Below, one piece after another: positions 1 to 12,478 of a stretch of DNA of 64,000 bases. Location: contig NC_054389.1 in the NCBI RefSeq assembly GCF_001625195.1, forward strand, positions 9,854,520 through 9,918,519, in the 5' to 3' direction. The position numbers and the translations under genes were made by a program. This DNA comes from Drechmeria coniospora. Lineage: Eukaryota > Ascomycota > Sordariomycetes > Hypocreales > Ophiocordycipitaceae. Below the pieces are notes generated by a model. That model ran no database searches, was not told the DNA's origin, and worked only from the letters and a program-made list of their open reading frames with translations. The stretch's first letter is position 1. Each line of letters opens with the position of its first letter.

Positions 1-501
1 CCCAAGTACGGAAATAGGCGCATGCTGTACTTACTTGTGCTCCCGGCTTGCTTTGGTTCGATCGATAATTACCAGCAAGTCGGAAGGAAGGCGTGAATGA
101 CCTTCGTGGGCGAGCCCACCTGATCACCGTTTCTTGCTGAACTTCCACGCAAGGTTTTGCCATCACGACCAATGCTCAAACGCTTCGGTGTTGGCAATCT
201 CACCGCGTGCCTACTTACAGTATGAACTTGTTGACCACCGCCAGGAACTGGACCCTCTCCCCCCACTTGATCCGCTGGGAGTGTCTCCAGTGAGTGCCGG
301 GAACGCGATGGCCGCTTGCCAAGATCGGGCACTTCGGCAGCGTGGCCAACTGGAACCTGAACCGTTCGTCGTTCCTCATCACTGCTGCTCTGCACAGGCA
401 CACTCATGATGAACCCTTTCGCTCATTTTTGTCCTTCTTAGTACTTTGGCTTTGTCACGGCCATCTCAGCCCGCCAAGCGAACCCCTACCCATATGGCAT
501 C
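1..501. other. Intergenic, upstream of the BOR1-like gene
   Basis: No gene is recognised. Short open frames here overlap each other on both strands and resemble no family. The left end carries the GTAC/TACTTAC-rich wording seen in other intergenic stretches of the window. The last 200 bases probably hold the promoter and leader of the transporter that starts at 502. Confidence 0.6.
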
Positions 502-2746
502 ATGACATCTCTCAACGTGTCGGCCACGGGGGCCGTCCTGCCGCCGCCGGTGCCAGCACCAACGTCAACCCCATCCCCGACGGCGGAGGGTACGGAGCCT
601 CGACGACTCAAAAGGGAGGCCTGGTGGAGGATCCATCTCTTTCGGGGCATGGTGAATGACGTGCGGAGGAGAGCGCCCTACTATGCGAGCGACTGGCTCG
701 ATGCGTGGGATTATCGCGTCGTGCCGGCGACGGTGTACATGTACTTTGCCAAGTATGCCCTCTCCCACCTCTCTCTCTCTCTCCCGTCTCCTGCCCTTGG
801 GTCTTTGTATCGATTGCGGAGAGGAACGGCTGACTTGACCGGCGAAGCATCTTGCCCGCCCTTGCCTTCTCGCTCGACATGTTCCAAAAGACGGGCTCAA
901 ACTACGGCGTCAATGAAGTCCTGCTGGCCTCCGTCCTCGGCGCCGTTGTCTTCTCGCTCTTTGCCGCCCAGCCTCTGGTCATTGTTGGTGTCACCGGTAC
1001 GTATGTGCCCCGTCCAGTGGAAAAGCGACGAGTGCTGAATGGAAGCACCAGGTCCCATCACTGTCTTCAACTAGTTGGTCTCCCCTCAACAGTTGACCTC
1101 CCTGCCATTTCTTCCTGGTCGTCCGCTGACCCCTCCAGCACCGTATACGACATCATGAATGGTACGGGCGTAAATTATATCGCCTTCATGGCCTGGATCG
1201 GCATGTGAGTTGCCTTGCCCGTCCCGCATTCCTCGCCCGAAAAATCCGCAGGGCGCTAATGTCATCATCGTGCCAGTTGGGCCTTGATTCTGCACTGGAT
1301 CCTCGCCGCCACCAACTCCTGCAACTGGCTCCGCTGGGTTACGCGATTCCCCTGCGACATCTTTGGTTTCTATGTCGCCTTCATCTACCTCCAAAAGGGC
1401 ATTCAAGTGCTCGACCGTCTCGGCAGTAATGCTCCCTTCTATCTCTCCACTCTCGTCGCCCTTTTGGTCCTCATGGTTGCCTACTTGTGCGGCCTGCTCG
1501 GCGGCGGAAGCCTCTTCCGCCACCCTATTCGTGTCTTCCTGAAAGACTACGGTACGCCTCTGACGCTCGTTTTCTTCACCGGCTTCGTCCACATCGGCCG
1601 CATGGATCAGGTCGAGTTGGAGCGTCTACCGACCGGCGTTGCCTTCATGCCCACAAGTGGGAGGGACTGGCTTGTGAGCTTTTGGGACTTGAGTGTTGGC
1701 AATGTCTTCACTGCGCTGCCGTTCGCCATACTGCTGACAATTTTATTCTGGTTTGATCACAATGGTATTGACCGCTACTTGTGCCCTGTCGCTTGAATAC
1801 GCGAAGCTGACACCGCCTAGTGTCATCCCTCATCGCCCAGGGAAGTGAGTTCCCCCTACGCAAACCCGCCGGATTTCACTGGGACATCTTTCTCCTCGGT
1901 CTTACCACCGGCGTTGCTGGCATTCTCGGACTGCCATTTCCAAACGGCCTCATCCCGCAGGCACCTTTCCACACGGAATCCCTCTGCGTGACCAAGCCTG
2001 CCAAGCTTTCGGGTGACCATGATGCCGACGAAAAGCCCAAGCACGCGCTGGAAGTCTCTCACGTTGTTGAGCAGCGCGTCTCGAACCTTTCCCAGGGCCT
2101 TCTTACCCTCGCCACCATGACGGGCCCGCTGCTCGTCGTGCTGCATCTCATCCCGCAAGGCGTCCTTGCAGGGCTATTCTTCGTCATGGGCCTGCAGGCG
2201 CTAGAAGCCAATGGCATAACAGCCAAGCTCGTGTTTCTTGCCCGCGATCGGAGCCTCACGCCGGCAAAGCATCCCCTCAAAGCCGTGGAGCGCCGCTCTG
2301 CCGTCTGGCTCTTTGTCGCCGTCGAGCTCGTCGGCTTCGGCGCTACTTTTGCCATCACCCAGACCGTCGCCGCCGTCGGCTTCCCCGTCTTCATTCTTGC
2401 TCTGATTCCCGTCCGCGCGCTGTTGCTGCCACGCATTTTCAGCGCCAAGGAGCTGGCCGCGCTCGATGCACCAACTGCCTCCGAGTTTATCATGGAAGGC
2501 ATCGGCGGTGCCTGGTGTGGTGCGAGTGACGTCAGCAGCGGCGACGAGACTGTTGCGTCGAGCGGTCCGCCGTCGAGCCGTGAGTCGCCCGAAATAAATG
2601 ATGGGAGCGATAATATATTTGCCGCCGGCGAAAGGTCCTTTACAAGCCAACTGGACGCAGCGGAGCTGGGGCAGGCGCAGAGCTGTCAGACTGGGGCGAT
2701 GAGGTCGCGGCCGAGCGTCGCAAGGCCCGACTCGACGGCGTCATGA
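502..2746 (+). CDS. BOR1: BOR1-type anion/borate transporter (SLC4 family)
   Basis: Multi-pass membrane protein of the bicarbonate/borate transporter family; yeast Bor1 exports borate at the plasma membrane. Exons read 502-752, 848-996, 1052-1073, 1139-1204, 1277-1764 and 1821-2746, giving 633 residues in a continuous frame with GT-AG borders. Family wording is clear: the first exon ends in a conserved Asp-Trp-Leu-Asp-Ala-Trp stretch, then ILPALAFSLDMF, GPITVFNYTVYDIM (rebuilt across a 22-nt exon), an Asn-Cys (NSCNW) segment and a GLPFPNGLIPQAPFHTESL loop. Hydrophobic segments fill roughly residues 80-480; the last 90 residues are polar and low-complexity. It converges on TOF1 with 274 bases between stops. 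The substrate (borate or bicarbonate) cannot be told from sequence. The start is the first ATG in frame. The C-terminal tail is the least certain part. Confidence 0.9.
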
Positions 2747-3020
2747 CTAACCAGACCCTCCGTTTCATCCCTGTGCATTGCCTGTTTGCGAGCTGCTTAG
2801 ACGCATGAATCTGTATCAACAAGTGTGCAACATCAGTTTTGTATACACCAAGGGTATATGGTAATTCAAAAGTCGATATCCACAGACTAAAATAAAGATG
2901 TGTGAAGAGTGAAGAATGATGATGTACCTCGTGGCGATGCGCCAAGACAATGCAAAGTGTATGCAAAAAGAGCCACCCGCTTGGCTCAACCGAAACGCCA
3001 GCCGAACCAATGCTCATCAC

Positions 3021-6000
3021 CTACTCGTCATCATCGCTGTCGATGACGAAGCCGCCCCTGACCCTCGGCCGTCTCGCCGTAACGGCGGGCGCATCATCAC
3101 CATCGTCCTTGGACTGATCGACCTCGGAGCTCTTAGCTGCCGAAGCCTCCATGTCGACGTCATCGTCGCCCACTTCGTCGCCAACACTCACCCTCCTCCT
3201 CTTTCTACCCTCACTCTCGCTCATGTTGCTAGGGCTGTCGCCAGCCTGACTGCCCTCCGCATCGTCTTGGCTCCCCGGTAGCTTTTGCGCAAAGATCATG
3301 CCGTCATCGTCGTCATCGTCGTCATCATCGTCATCGTCGCTAACTGTGAGCAGAGCCTCCGACTTCCGCTTCTTTGGTGCGACTTCGGCGTCGGTCATGG
3401 CGGACTGGGCGGCCTTTCTAGCACGCTCGGCGATGGCGCGCTCGCGGGCAAAGAAGGCCTCGTCCTCTTCCGAGTCGAAATCGTCGTCACCTTCGCGAAC
3501 ATACAAGGCTGACTTGATCTTGCGAGCCTTCTCGAGTTCGCGTTCGCGCCTCTTGCGGGCTCTCTCGTCCAGCACCTCGTCGTTCGCCTCGTCACCACTG
3601 CCCTTTGAGCGCCTCCGCCTCGTCTTCTTGGCCTTTTTCGGCTCGTCGATTGCCTTGCGCACAGTGGGGCCTCCGGCGGGGAAGAGGAACTCATCGTCGG
3701 CCGCTGCGTCGTCTTCTTCGTCGTCGTCGTCGAACGCTGCCTTCTTGCGGGGTAGAGGCTTGCGTTTGAGTTGATGCTCAGCGAGAACGCCGTCGTCAAA
3801 GGTCGGTGGGCTGAACTCCGCCTGGTTGATGAAATGCAAAGCATCTTTCAAGCTGTCTGCAGAGACGTCGTCGGGAACGACCCAAAGGGACTCGATCGTC
3901 TCTTCCGAAGCTGGTCCAAGTCGCTGAAATCCGCACAGAGTCATGAGCAGGCGGAGATACGAGTTCTTGAACATGGCGGAACCTCGAACGGCGTTGTCGG
4001 GGCGGACGACTGTTCACGTTAGCACGAGGAAAGAGTTCGGAGCTTCGACGGTCGAGGACGTACCAAATACCGGGGGCTTTCTCGCTCCCGTTTCATCCGC
4101 TGGCTCCTCGAGAGAACCGTCGACTGCGGCGGCCATTGCCTCCTCCGCCGCAGCCCACGACCGACGCTCATTTTCCGCATTTGCCAATACACCCTTGACC
4201 CAGCCAATGTGGTCGTTTTCATTCTTGTCCAGCAATGCGCCGATGACAATCGCGACCTGCCTGTCACGCTCCTCGGTATGTCTGAACTCTAGCTCGGCAG
4301 CTGGCCTCGCCTTTGCCTTTAACGCCGCCGTCTGCCTCTCATATCCATATTCGAGAAAGTGTGCGGTTCCTTGAAGCTTGCTGAAAAGCATCTCAATCAT
4401 CAGCTCTGGTCGCTCCTCCAGCTTCTTGAAAAACTTCCGCAGGATCTGCTTGATGAGTTCTTCCCATTCCTGGAACATGCCTCCAGACTTGTCCAGGGGC
4501 TGGGGTCCCTTGACCATGTTGTAGAGTAACTGAATGATATCTACTCGGTAGAGCATGACGGCCATGTTTTGCTTGAATGCGAGACGATAGAAATATCGAT
4601 GTGCACGTTTCAGCTGGGCACCGGTCAGATCTCGGTAGAATTTGGTAAACGAAACGAACGTGTCCACGACGCCTTGAGGCGAGAACTTGGAGGCGAATCT
4701 GTGAAAGTCAAACTTGCGGTCTTTCGACGTTCGTTCCGCTCCCGCCACGTCATCCTCGGACTCGTTGTGGCCATCGACATCGGCACCCTCGCCATCCGCT
4801 TGCTGCGCCTGTTTCTTCCGGCGTGTACGCTTCCGGGAGCGGACCTGCATGTCTACGTTCTGCTTGGAATAGGCCTCGAGGATCCGGAGGTAGTGGTGCA
4901 CGAGCTCCGTGGCAGCGTCCAGGTAGTCGAAGCCCTGGTCCTTGTAGCTCCGAATGATGTTCGAAATGGCATCGTGCGTTGCATCTTCGTAGAACAGACG
5001 GCTCAAAACGTTGTCTGCGATTTCCTCGTCCTCTTCATTTCCCGAGGAAGCCATCTCCTGCACGGTGAGAAGAATCTGGGTAAAGCAGCGCATGACGGCG
5101 GCCAACTCATGCCAGTCTTTGAAGTCGTGGGACTCGTGGAGCGACCTGTTGAGGGTGATGAACATTTCCTGACTCAACGCGCCGGCAACAAGGTTGAAAC
5201 TGCCAACGCCGGCGTCATTCTTGACCTGGCTGCCATTAGATCTTGCCTTTCGTCTCACGCGCTCGGCCTCTAGGAACCAGGCGACGAGGTAGAAGTACTG
5301 GCGCCTGTGGTAGCTCATCAGATGCGGTGCCTCGCGGTCGATGGTTTTGCGGAGGTGCTGGAACAATGGGTTGAAGCCGGAATCGAGAAAGTCTTCGACA
5401 AAGGACCTGAGCTGGTCGTTTGCTCTCGCGTTGAGCTTCGCCGCGGGCCCCAAATCTCGCTCGCTCTTGTTCTCCTTCCTTGCTCGACGGGGTGGTTTGA
5501 AGGTCTTGTTCGAGTCCATCTTCTGGTTGCGAACGGTCGCATCGGCGAGGGCGTCCTGCCCCGAAAGTGATGACATTTTGCCGTCGTCTCGCTTTACCCA
5601 TATCATGGTCCCAAATCGGTTGTGTCTCGTCGGGCCTCTGCGGTTGTACGCGTTGAGCATGGCGGATTCCTTGTTCATCATGGCCGAGAGCTCGCTCGCT
5701 TTCGCTTTGTTCAGCTGCTGCTCGTTCATGAAGAGCTTTTCAATTTCAACGCGCTTCACAAGGTGGTAGATGATCTCCATCACGGTCGTGTCCTCGGTTC
5801 GAAACTCTTCGCCCATGTTGGAGGCGAGCGTGAGGAGGAAGAGAAATACGTCTTGATATGAGAAGGCATCGATGGTGGCGGATCTTGATATTTGAGATTC
5901 TTCATCGTCATACTTGACATTGGGCGGGGGAGAGATCATGGCCATGTTTCGCAGGAAGAACAAGACGAGCTTGATGATGCCCTGGTCGCGAGCGGTGCGG

Positions 6001-6577
6001 TCACCGGCCGCCATGGCCATGGACGGTAGAGCGGCGCGGATGGCCGTGTGGAGGATGCGGGCGCCATCGAAATTGATGATGGCTTTCTTGTACTGCACTT
6101 GAGCCAGCTCGAGGACGGGCATGTGGCGATGGTGGTTGACTGTCATCTGTTCCTTGTCCCGCTCCAAGGGCCAGGTCAACGGAACCATGACCTCGAAGCA
6201 CGACAACGACAGGCGCGTCTTGAATCGGTTCTCGGTCGCATTTTCGGGGCATTGGGCGAGAATGGGAAGCAAATCGCCTTCGATGAGATTCGCGTCGTGG
6301 ATGCATCGGGCGACGTCCATGCGGTTCGTCTTCTCATCGTAGAAGCGGATCCAGCGCTTGATATCTCGGAGAACCTCGAGCGCATCGTCACCGAGCTGAT
6401 ACCCGCCATCATCTTCCGCACTTACACCGCCAAGCTGGGAGGAATTAGAGGAGAGCGGCGGGGAAAGGGTGAGCAACGGCGAAGCGGAAGGTGGATTCTC
6501 ACCGCAGAAACGAGGCTGTTGATGTGAGCTCGCACTTCCGGATGGACGGTATCGGCTGTCCCATCCATCAGCTCCAT
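3021..6577 (-). CDS. TOF1: Tof1/Timeless-family replication fork protection protein
   Basis: Nuclear subunit of the Tof1-Csm3 (Swi1-Swi3, Timeless-Tipin) complex that stabilises stalled forks and relays the S-phase checkpoint. Exons (minus strand) 6577-6503, 6434-4064 and 4009-3021 give 1144 residues. The start at 6577 yields a short first exon with [14 protein letters not shown], joined by a 68-nt intron to [20 protein letters not shown], matching the usual N-terminus of fungal Tof1; the long frame alone would run into the wrong frame upstream. The TIMELESS N domain follows ([38 protein letters not shown]). The second intron, 4063-4010, joins to [19 protein letters not shown]. The last 300 residues are acidic and lysine-rich (several Asp runs, RRRRSKG), typical of the disordered Tof1 tail. 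A second ATG at 6568 is also in frame. It is divergent from the dehydrogenase at 7051. Confidence 0.93.
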
Positions 6578-7050
6578 GCCGGCTGATTGAGCAGCGGCTG
6601 TGTGCCGGATTCAAGTCGTTGGGGGAGTTGTTGGCGATATGGCCTGCCTCTGGATGCGAAGCATGGCCACCAATTTTGGAGCGAAGACGCGTCGAGATGG
6701 CTCCCCGCAGACGCGTAAAGTGAGCGAATGGATAAAGCGTAATCCCCGGTAGACAGATATTGCCCCATCTAAGCAGCAACCTGGACCAAGTAATACGGAG
6801 TACATGCAAGTACTTAAGTACTTACTCCGCATACTTGCATGTACTTACTTACAGTACTTACAGTACAGTACTTACAGCACGCTCGCGGTACGTACCGACC
6901 TGGCTGGGGCGGTTCGGGTCTGGCCGCGCACTCCATAATTACTAAAAGCCGAGGTTACCCGAACAGCATGTCATTCTTGCCCTTATTCATCCAGAATTGG
7001 CCGAGTCTGACAACCTCACCAGTTTCACGATTCCATCTGCCGCATCAAAA
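6578..7050. promoter_or_regulatory. Shared upstream region of TOF1 and the dehydrogenase
   Basis: 473 bases between two divergent starts, so both promoters must lie here or overlap the leaders. The middle (about 6790-6900) is a dense run of GTAC, TACTTAC and TACGGAGTA/TACTCCG words in both orientations, able to form hairpins. No TATA box is obvious. The function of the repeats is not shown by sequence. Confidence 0.5.
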
Positions 7051-8156
7051 ATGGTACGCTCAATTCTCAACATGCGAATACTAGGGGCTGCGCGTCAGGT
7101 GCGCAGATTCAGCAGCTCCCCGCGACAATACGCAGCAGATGTCAAGAGCATCGGCGTTATTGGTGCCGGCCAGATGGTGCGCTTCCTACCACAAGTTGAA
7201 GCTAATGCATCGAAGGGACTCGCCGCTAACGATACGATAGGGTCTGGGAATCGCCCTGGTTGCGGCGCAAAAGGCCCAAGTACCCGTGACAATTATTGAT
7301 ACATCTGAGAAAGCTCTGACCAAGGGCCTCGCCTTTGCCGGTTCGTAGCCATGGCTGTCGCTTGCTGCAAGGCCGCCACCCCCCCCCATTCTCCTCCCTG
7401 TCACTGACATGGGACGGGCAAACAGACAAGCTACTGGCAAAGGATGTGGCCAAGTCCAGAATTACGCAAGAGCAGGCCGACAAAGCTCGATCACTGCTGA
7501 CGCCAAGCACAAGGATGGAAGACCTCTCCTCCATCGACTTCGTCATCGAAGCGGTGCCCGAGATCCCCAATCTCAAGTTTGACATATTTAGCAACCTGGC
7601 CCAAATCTGCCCCAAACACGCCATCTTGGCCACCAACACGTCGTCCATCTCCATCACCCGCATTGCCGCCGCCACAACGTCGGATCCCAACGACACCTCC
7701 GCATCGTCTCGCGTCGTTTCCACCCACTTCATGAACCCCGTCCCAGTCCAGAAGGGTGTCGAGATCATCAGCGGTCTCCAAACCAGCAAGGAGACTCTTG
7801 ACACGGCGGTAGAGTTTTGCAAGAGGATGGGAAAAGTCACCTCCGTCTCGGCCGACTCTCCTGGCTTCCTGGCCAATCGCATCCTGATGCCCTACATCAA
7901 CGAGGCTGTCATTTGTCTCGAGACCGGGGTAGGGGATCGCGATTCGATCGATGGCATCATGAAGAACGGGACGAACGTGCCTATGGGACCCCTTCAGCTT
8001 GCCGACTTTATTGGCTTGGACACGTGCCTGGCCATCATGAGAGTGTTGCATGCGGAAACGGGTGATTCCAAATACCGACCGAGCGTCCTGCTCGGCAAAA
8101 TGGTTGATGCTGGCTGGCTCGGGAAGAAAAGTGGAAAGGGCTTCTACGACTACTGA
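7051..8156 (+). CDS. 3-hydroxyacyl-CoA (3-hydroxybutyryl-CoA) dehydrogenase, mitochondrial
   Basis: Short-chain L-3-hydroxyacyl-CoA dehydrogenase, which oxidises 3-hydroxyacyl-CoA to 3-ketoacyl-CoA with NAD+ in fatty-acid beta-oxidation. Exons 7051-7176, 7241-7340 and 7426-8156 give 318 residues, a normal family length. Residues 1-30 are basic and Ser-rich without acids (MVRSILNMRILGAARQVRRF), a good mitochondrial presequence. The NAD-binding motif GVIGAGQMGLGIA is rebuilt across the first intron. Further signatures: ATNTSSIS, the catalytic His in STHFMNPVP (about His176), NRILMPYINEA, and the C-terminal dimerisation domain ending GWLGKKSGKGFYDY. An in-frame ATG at 6997 would add 18 residues but hide the presequence, so 7051 (AAAATGG context) is preferred. 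Confidence 0.93.
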
Positions 8157-9613
8157 TGACATGTGGTCAGCCGGCCGTCGGAGGTTGCCGACATGCTGTA
8201 GGAACGTGTTTTCGACATCTTTCTCACACCTACCAGCAAGGTTTTGCTTCCCCAGAACCCGGTTTGCACGTTTCATCTTGTCGGGAGGCTTGTATCTCGT
8301 CCGACTCGCCGCAATCGCCAACTCCTCGTACCGTGGGGGACAAATGCTTCGACTCAATATCGCGACGAGCCGGCATCATGATGCACTCGCCAGCACACCT
8401 AGCATGTGGAACGCATCGCTTGGTGGAGGCCTGCATTGGTGACAATGATATCTGTCACGTGGGGACTTGGAACGGCATGACCGGCGGGTGTAGGGATGAT
8501 GGTGGCCAGCGGAAGTCCGGTTGTCGTCCAGGGTCGGTTGTTGGCATGTACAAGTACGCCGTATTTCCAGCATTGTAGTTTGTGTGACGAAGTTGTACAA
8601 AGTGCCCTGCATTTAGATTACTCGCATGCCGTGATTGATGTGGAAAGTTCAGTGCAGTCGACTTTGCGCTGATGAGCTAAGCTCGAGCAAGCAAGTCAAA
8701 TGATCTTACGACTGGTCGTCTCGCTCACCTCGATCGAATCCCCGAAGTGTGCAACAGAGTGCCAGGTTTCGAGGGATGAGTTGCTCACCATTCACCAGCA
8801 GTGTCATGTCCGCCGGTGACGTCTGGACCTGCTGTGGCGACGTGAGGGCTGGCGACGCTTCGAAGAGATTGCGTACAGGCGCAATGAACAGGTTGGTCCT
8901 CTTTTCCTCAGCGACAGAACCAGGCGATGAACTTGGAATGAAAAGACGAGCAGACCGTAGGACCCGCTTCGGTACGATGATGATAGGGTCCGTCAATACA
9001 TGTCACGCAGTGTGCAAGCTCCGTCCAGCCAAGGCCAGCTGACGGCCGAGCAATAAGCTCTCGCAAGTAAGAGCGAGTCCATATCCCGCCGCTTTTCGGA
9101 CAATGGGACTCCGCGAGCAGTGGGGAGTGATGCAGCTGGGGCGGTTTTACGGGATTGTGAACGGCGCTTGACTGCGGATGCCCAACGTGTGCTGAGGTCC
9201 ATGGCATGGATTTCGTGCCGAGGAGACCAAAGCCGCAACAGTTTGAGAGTGAATCACAAAACGAGATGGAGATTACGATTGTCGACAACTCTAGGAGAGA
9301 CAGGAGCCATCGGTGACCTGACAGAAAATGTCACAAGAATGGCACATCAATCCTGCTCACCATTCGGGTCACAGATCGTGGGCGAGAAGAACCGATAGTG
9401 CTGGTATGTCGGCTTGAGGTACAGATGACACTCCATACACTCCTGGTTGAGTGATTGACAGACAAGGGCAACTGGGGAAGGGGGCGCACAATGGTGGCTT
9501 ATTGGGGGATGGCAACATCGACATGCAGCCGTGAAGGAGCGGTCAACCCACGATCCATCAAATTCGGTAGAGGCTGAAGACGATCACAAGAGCGCGTGAG
9601 ATGGGCAGCCGTA

Positions 9614-9633
9614 ATGGATGGATGGATGGATGG
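9614..9633. repeat. ATGG microsatellite (5 copies)
   Basis: Five perfect tandem copies of ATGG in intergenic DNA, followed by a degenerate copy. Confidence 0.9.
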
Positions 9634-12432
9634 ACGAATGGTCTATGGCTGTCTGTGCCGACAAAAACTGCTTGATTCAGTCGTTGTTGGGATTTGGTTC
9701 GGTGATGCGTGACCGCCTGCTTTTCGTTTGCCATGCGCCTCAGCCTTGCACCTACTTGATCGGAATGTTAGTTGCAGCATGCTTACCGGAGCGCTCGCTC
9801 TCGAGGTTTTCCATAAAGACCCTAGCCAGCGGGAGGGCTCAAGACAAGGAGGACGGGGACTGCTTGATGTCGATGGAGCGAATCGGATTCTGGCTGCCTT
9901 CAGTCCCGTCCGGCCTTGGAGTCGGCGGGCTACTCGTGAAGAAATGACGCAAGGTGACTGCTTGAGGAGCGTCAAAGTTTGGAGGTGTTGGTGCCAACGA
10001 GGTGAGGACGAGGCTTGCATTTACAGCGTACATGCAAAGGTACTTATGCTGGCGCGTCTCGGGAATAAGCACATGTCTGTCAGTAGGGTTGGTGCAGGTA
10101 GCAGTCACCAGGGGCCACGACGGTAGTTGGTAGTGCCCAGGCAGTACGCGGTAGTCGCCACTATCTTTGGACGTCCTCTCCGTGGTTCTCGGTACTTCTG
10201 GGTGCTTCCAACTCCGAGGTGCTTGTTGGGTATCCCAGCCCATCCCATCCCGCCTGCCATCGATTCAGGAAGGAGGGCAGGCTCTTGGTTAGCAAATGCC
10301 GTTTCCGCCAAAACTCCTCACTCAAACCATCACCTTCTGCAACTTCTCCCACCAAATCACCACCAGTCCGTGCGTCGATTGGGTTGCATCACCACCTGCT
10401 TCATCCAGAAAGTCGGCCAACGCTTCGCGAGCACCTTGTTGCTTCCGTTCTCCTACCGCATCTTCCGCACGAGACCTACTGTGCACGATGGAGGAAGGCT
10501 AACAAGATGAGCATTCCTAGCCATGTACCCACCTCCACCTACCTACCCAGGACACGTATACGAGCAGGAGGATGCCTACCGTGCCAGTACCGTACATGGG
10601 CATGAAGTCGGTGGTATGCACGTGTTCGTCGACAATTGTGCCACTGCTTCGTACGAGCACGAGCACACCGCACGACTCGTCGCCACTGCCGGCGGTGTTC
10701 TTGTGACCGATGACTCGCCGTCTGCTGGACCGTGCCCCGGGTATGGGACTGCAGTACACCTACTTGCATGCACCGCCGTGGTCAATTGCGAACTCCGGCA
10801 GGGACCGACATGAAGGCACCCACCTGTTGGCCTTGCACGGCTGCCAGGCCAGGCCAGGCCTTTGACGCTGTTGAGAATCTTCCGGCGTGGTTGGTGGTAC
10901 CCGCACTCCCCAGCCACGGGTGCATGAAGAAGGTGGCCATCGCTGAGCTCTCAGGCTCCTGATCCGCGAGCTTCGGACGATTGCGGCGATGCAGGTCGAC
11001 ATCACTATGCTGTCAATAAAACGACGAGTCACGGAGGCCCCGTCCTCTCATCTGCCGGCACCATTGGTGCTGGTTTGTGCCGCGCGACGGTCCATGAAGA
11101 ACGCTTCGCTCCGTACCGGAATGGGCTTGCATCGAAACCGGATGTGCTCCGTACAAGGAACGAGGTTGCGAATACTTGCAGGCAACTGCGAGCGTCGCAG
11201 AGCCGAGAGCTTTAACGGTAGTCTGTACCGAGTACACTGGCGAGAGAATCGGTACTGCATATAATAAGGGAACGGAGCACGCAGGTCCAGGTCCACCCAT
11301 GCCCCTAACACGAACGGCATCCCGGTCGTCACAGATGCCGGCCAATGCCACCAGCACTAGCAAGTGCTGCCGAGGCCATCCTGGCTTCCGAGCTGACGGT
11401 TGCCTGCTGATGCGGAGACGCGGCCATCGGACCCCTGGCCCTTCCCTTGGTGTTGATGACGACGAAAAGGCGAGCCGGATTCTTCTCGGCCAGCCTGCGA
11501 GCGAGCGCCATTTCGCACTCGTATTCACCGCGTACGCGCACCCTCGTACCGTGCCTGTGCGCCCTTGCTGCGCGCAAACTCCCACTAACTGAGCGTCACT
11601 GTGGCGTATTCCAGGACAGGCGCTGCCGCTGCTGGATAAATTGCGGCCGGGCGGGAACGCAGAAACGAATGACGTTCATCCATCTTCTTCCTCACCACCT
11701 CGCCGCTCACGGCCGGCATTCCAGAATGGCAGCGCTACTCATCGCTCCGGCGTCTCGGGTGGCGGCCAATGCTCGAAATCGATATTAATGGATACGGTAT
11801 CCATAGCTCGAGCCTCAATCTGCCGACCTGGCCCAAGGTCAACCTTGAAACGGAGTGGCGTTCGACTCGGTTGCATTGACGTGGCACCGCGGGAGCACCT
11901 TTGCCTGCAAAGTGACGACCAATCCTGCGGCGCATACGAGAATGAGGAGCAGCCCTCACGACCGCCTACTGCTGCGGCAGGGAGATGGATGCGTGATACA
12001 AGCTTGCACCTTACTGTTCTGGAGACGAGAAATGAAGGACTGGATGACGACGGCCAGCGATCCACCACCTCAGCCCTCCTTCGCGACCATGCCGCCAAGA
12101 GCTGTGACCTGCACATGTATGCAGCAATACTTACTTACTTACAGCTAGCTACCTGCGAGTGGATGGACTCTGCCGCACCGTGGCCTCGCCAGCGACGGCG
12201 GGTCTCTCAACTCGACCAACGCTGGTCGTGCGACGACACTTGCCACATGCGCACGTGCGAGCGCATACTGTGCTCGTGGTAGCTGGGCGGCCTTGGGACG
12301 AAATATGCGCATCGTCTTCCTCTCTTCCCTGACCCCTCTCCCCTGGCTTGGTCGGTAATGAGACGGCGTCGGTGAGTGGCCCTTGCACGTTTCAATCGTT
12401 TCCCTCGAGATCATGGCATGCGTCGTCGCTTG

Positions 12433-12478
12433 GCCTGCCTGACTGCCCGCCTGCCTGCCTGCCTGACTGCCTGACTGG
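12433..12478. repeat. CCTG/ACTG tandem repeat
   Basis: Imperfect run of GCCTG and GACTG tetranucleotide-like units in intergenic DNA. No gene overlaps it. Confidence 0.8.

Noticed and set aside
4569..5273. Plus-strand frames inside TOF1
   Set aside because: Antisense to conserved Tof1 codons, with no domain of their own.
6997..7050. Upstream in-frame ATG for the 3-hydroxyacyl-CoA dehydrogenase
   Set aside because: It would place 18 polar residues before a clear mitochondrial presequence, and 7051 has a better start context.
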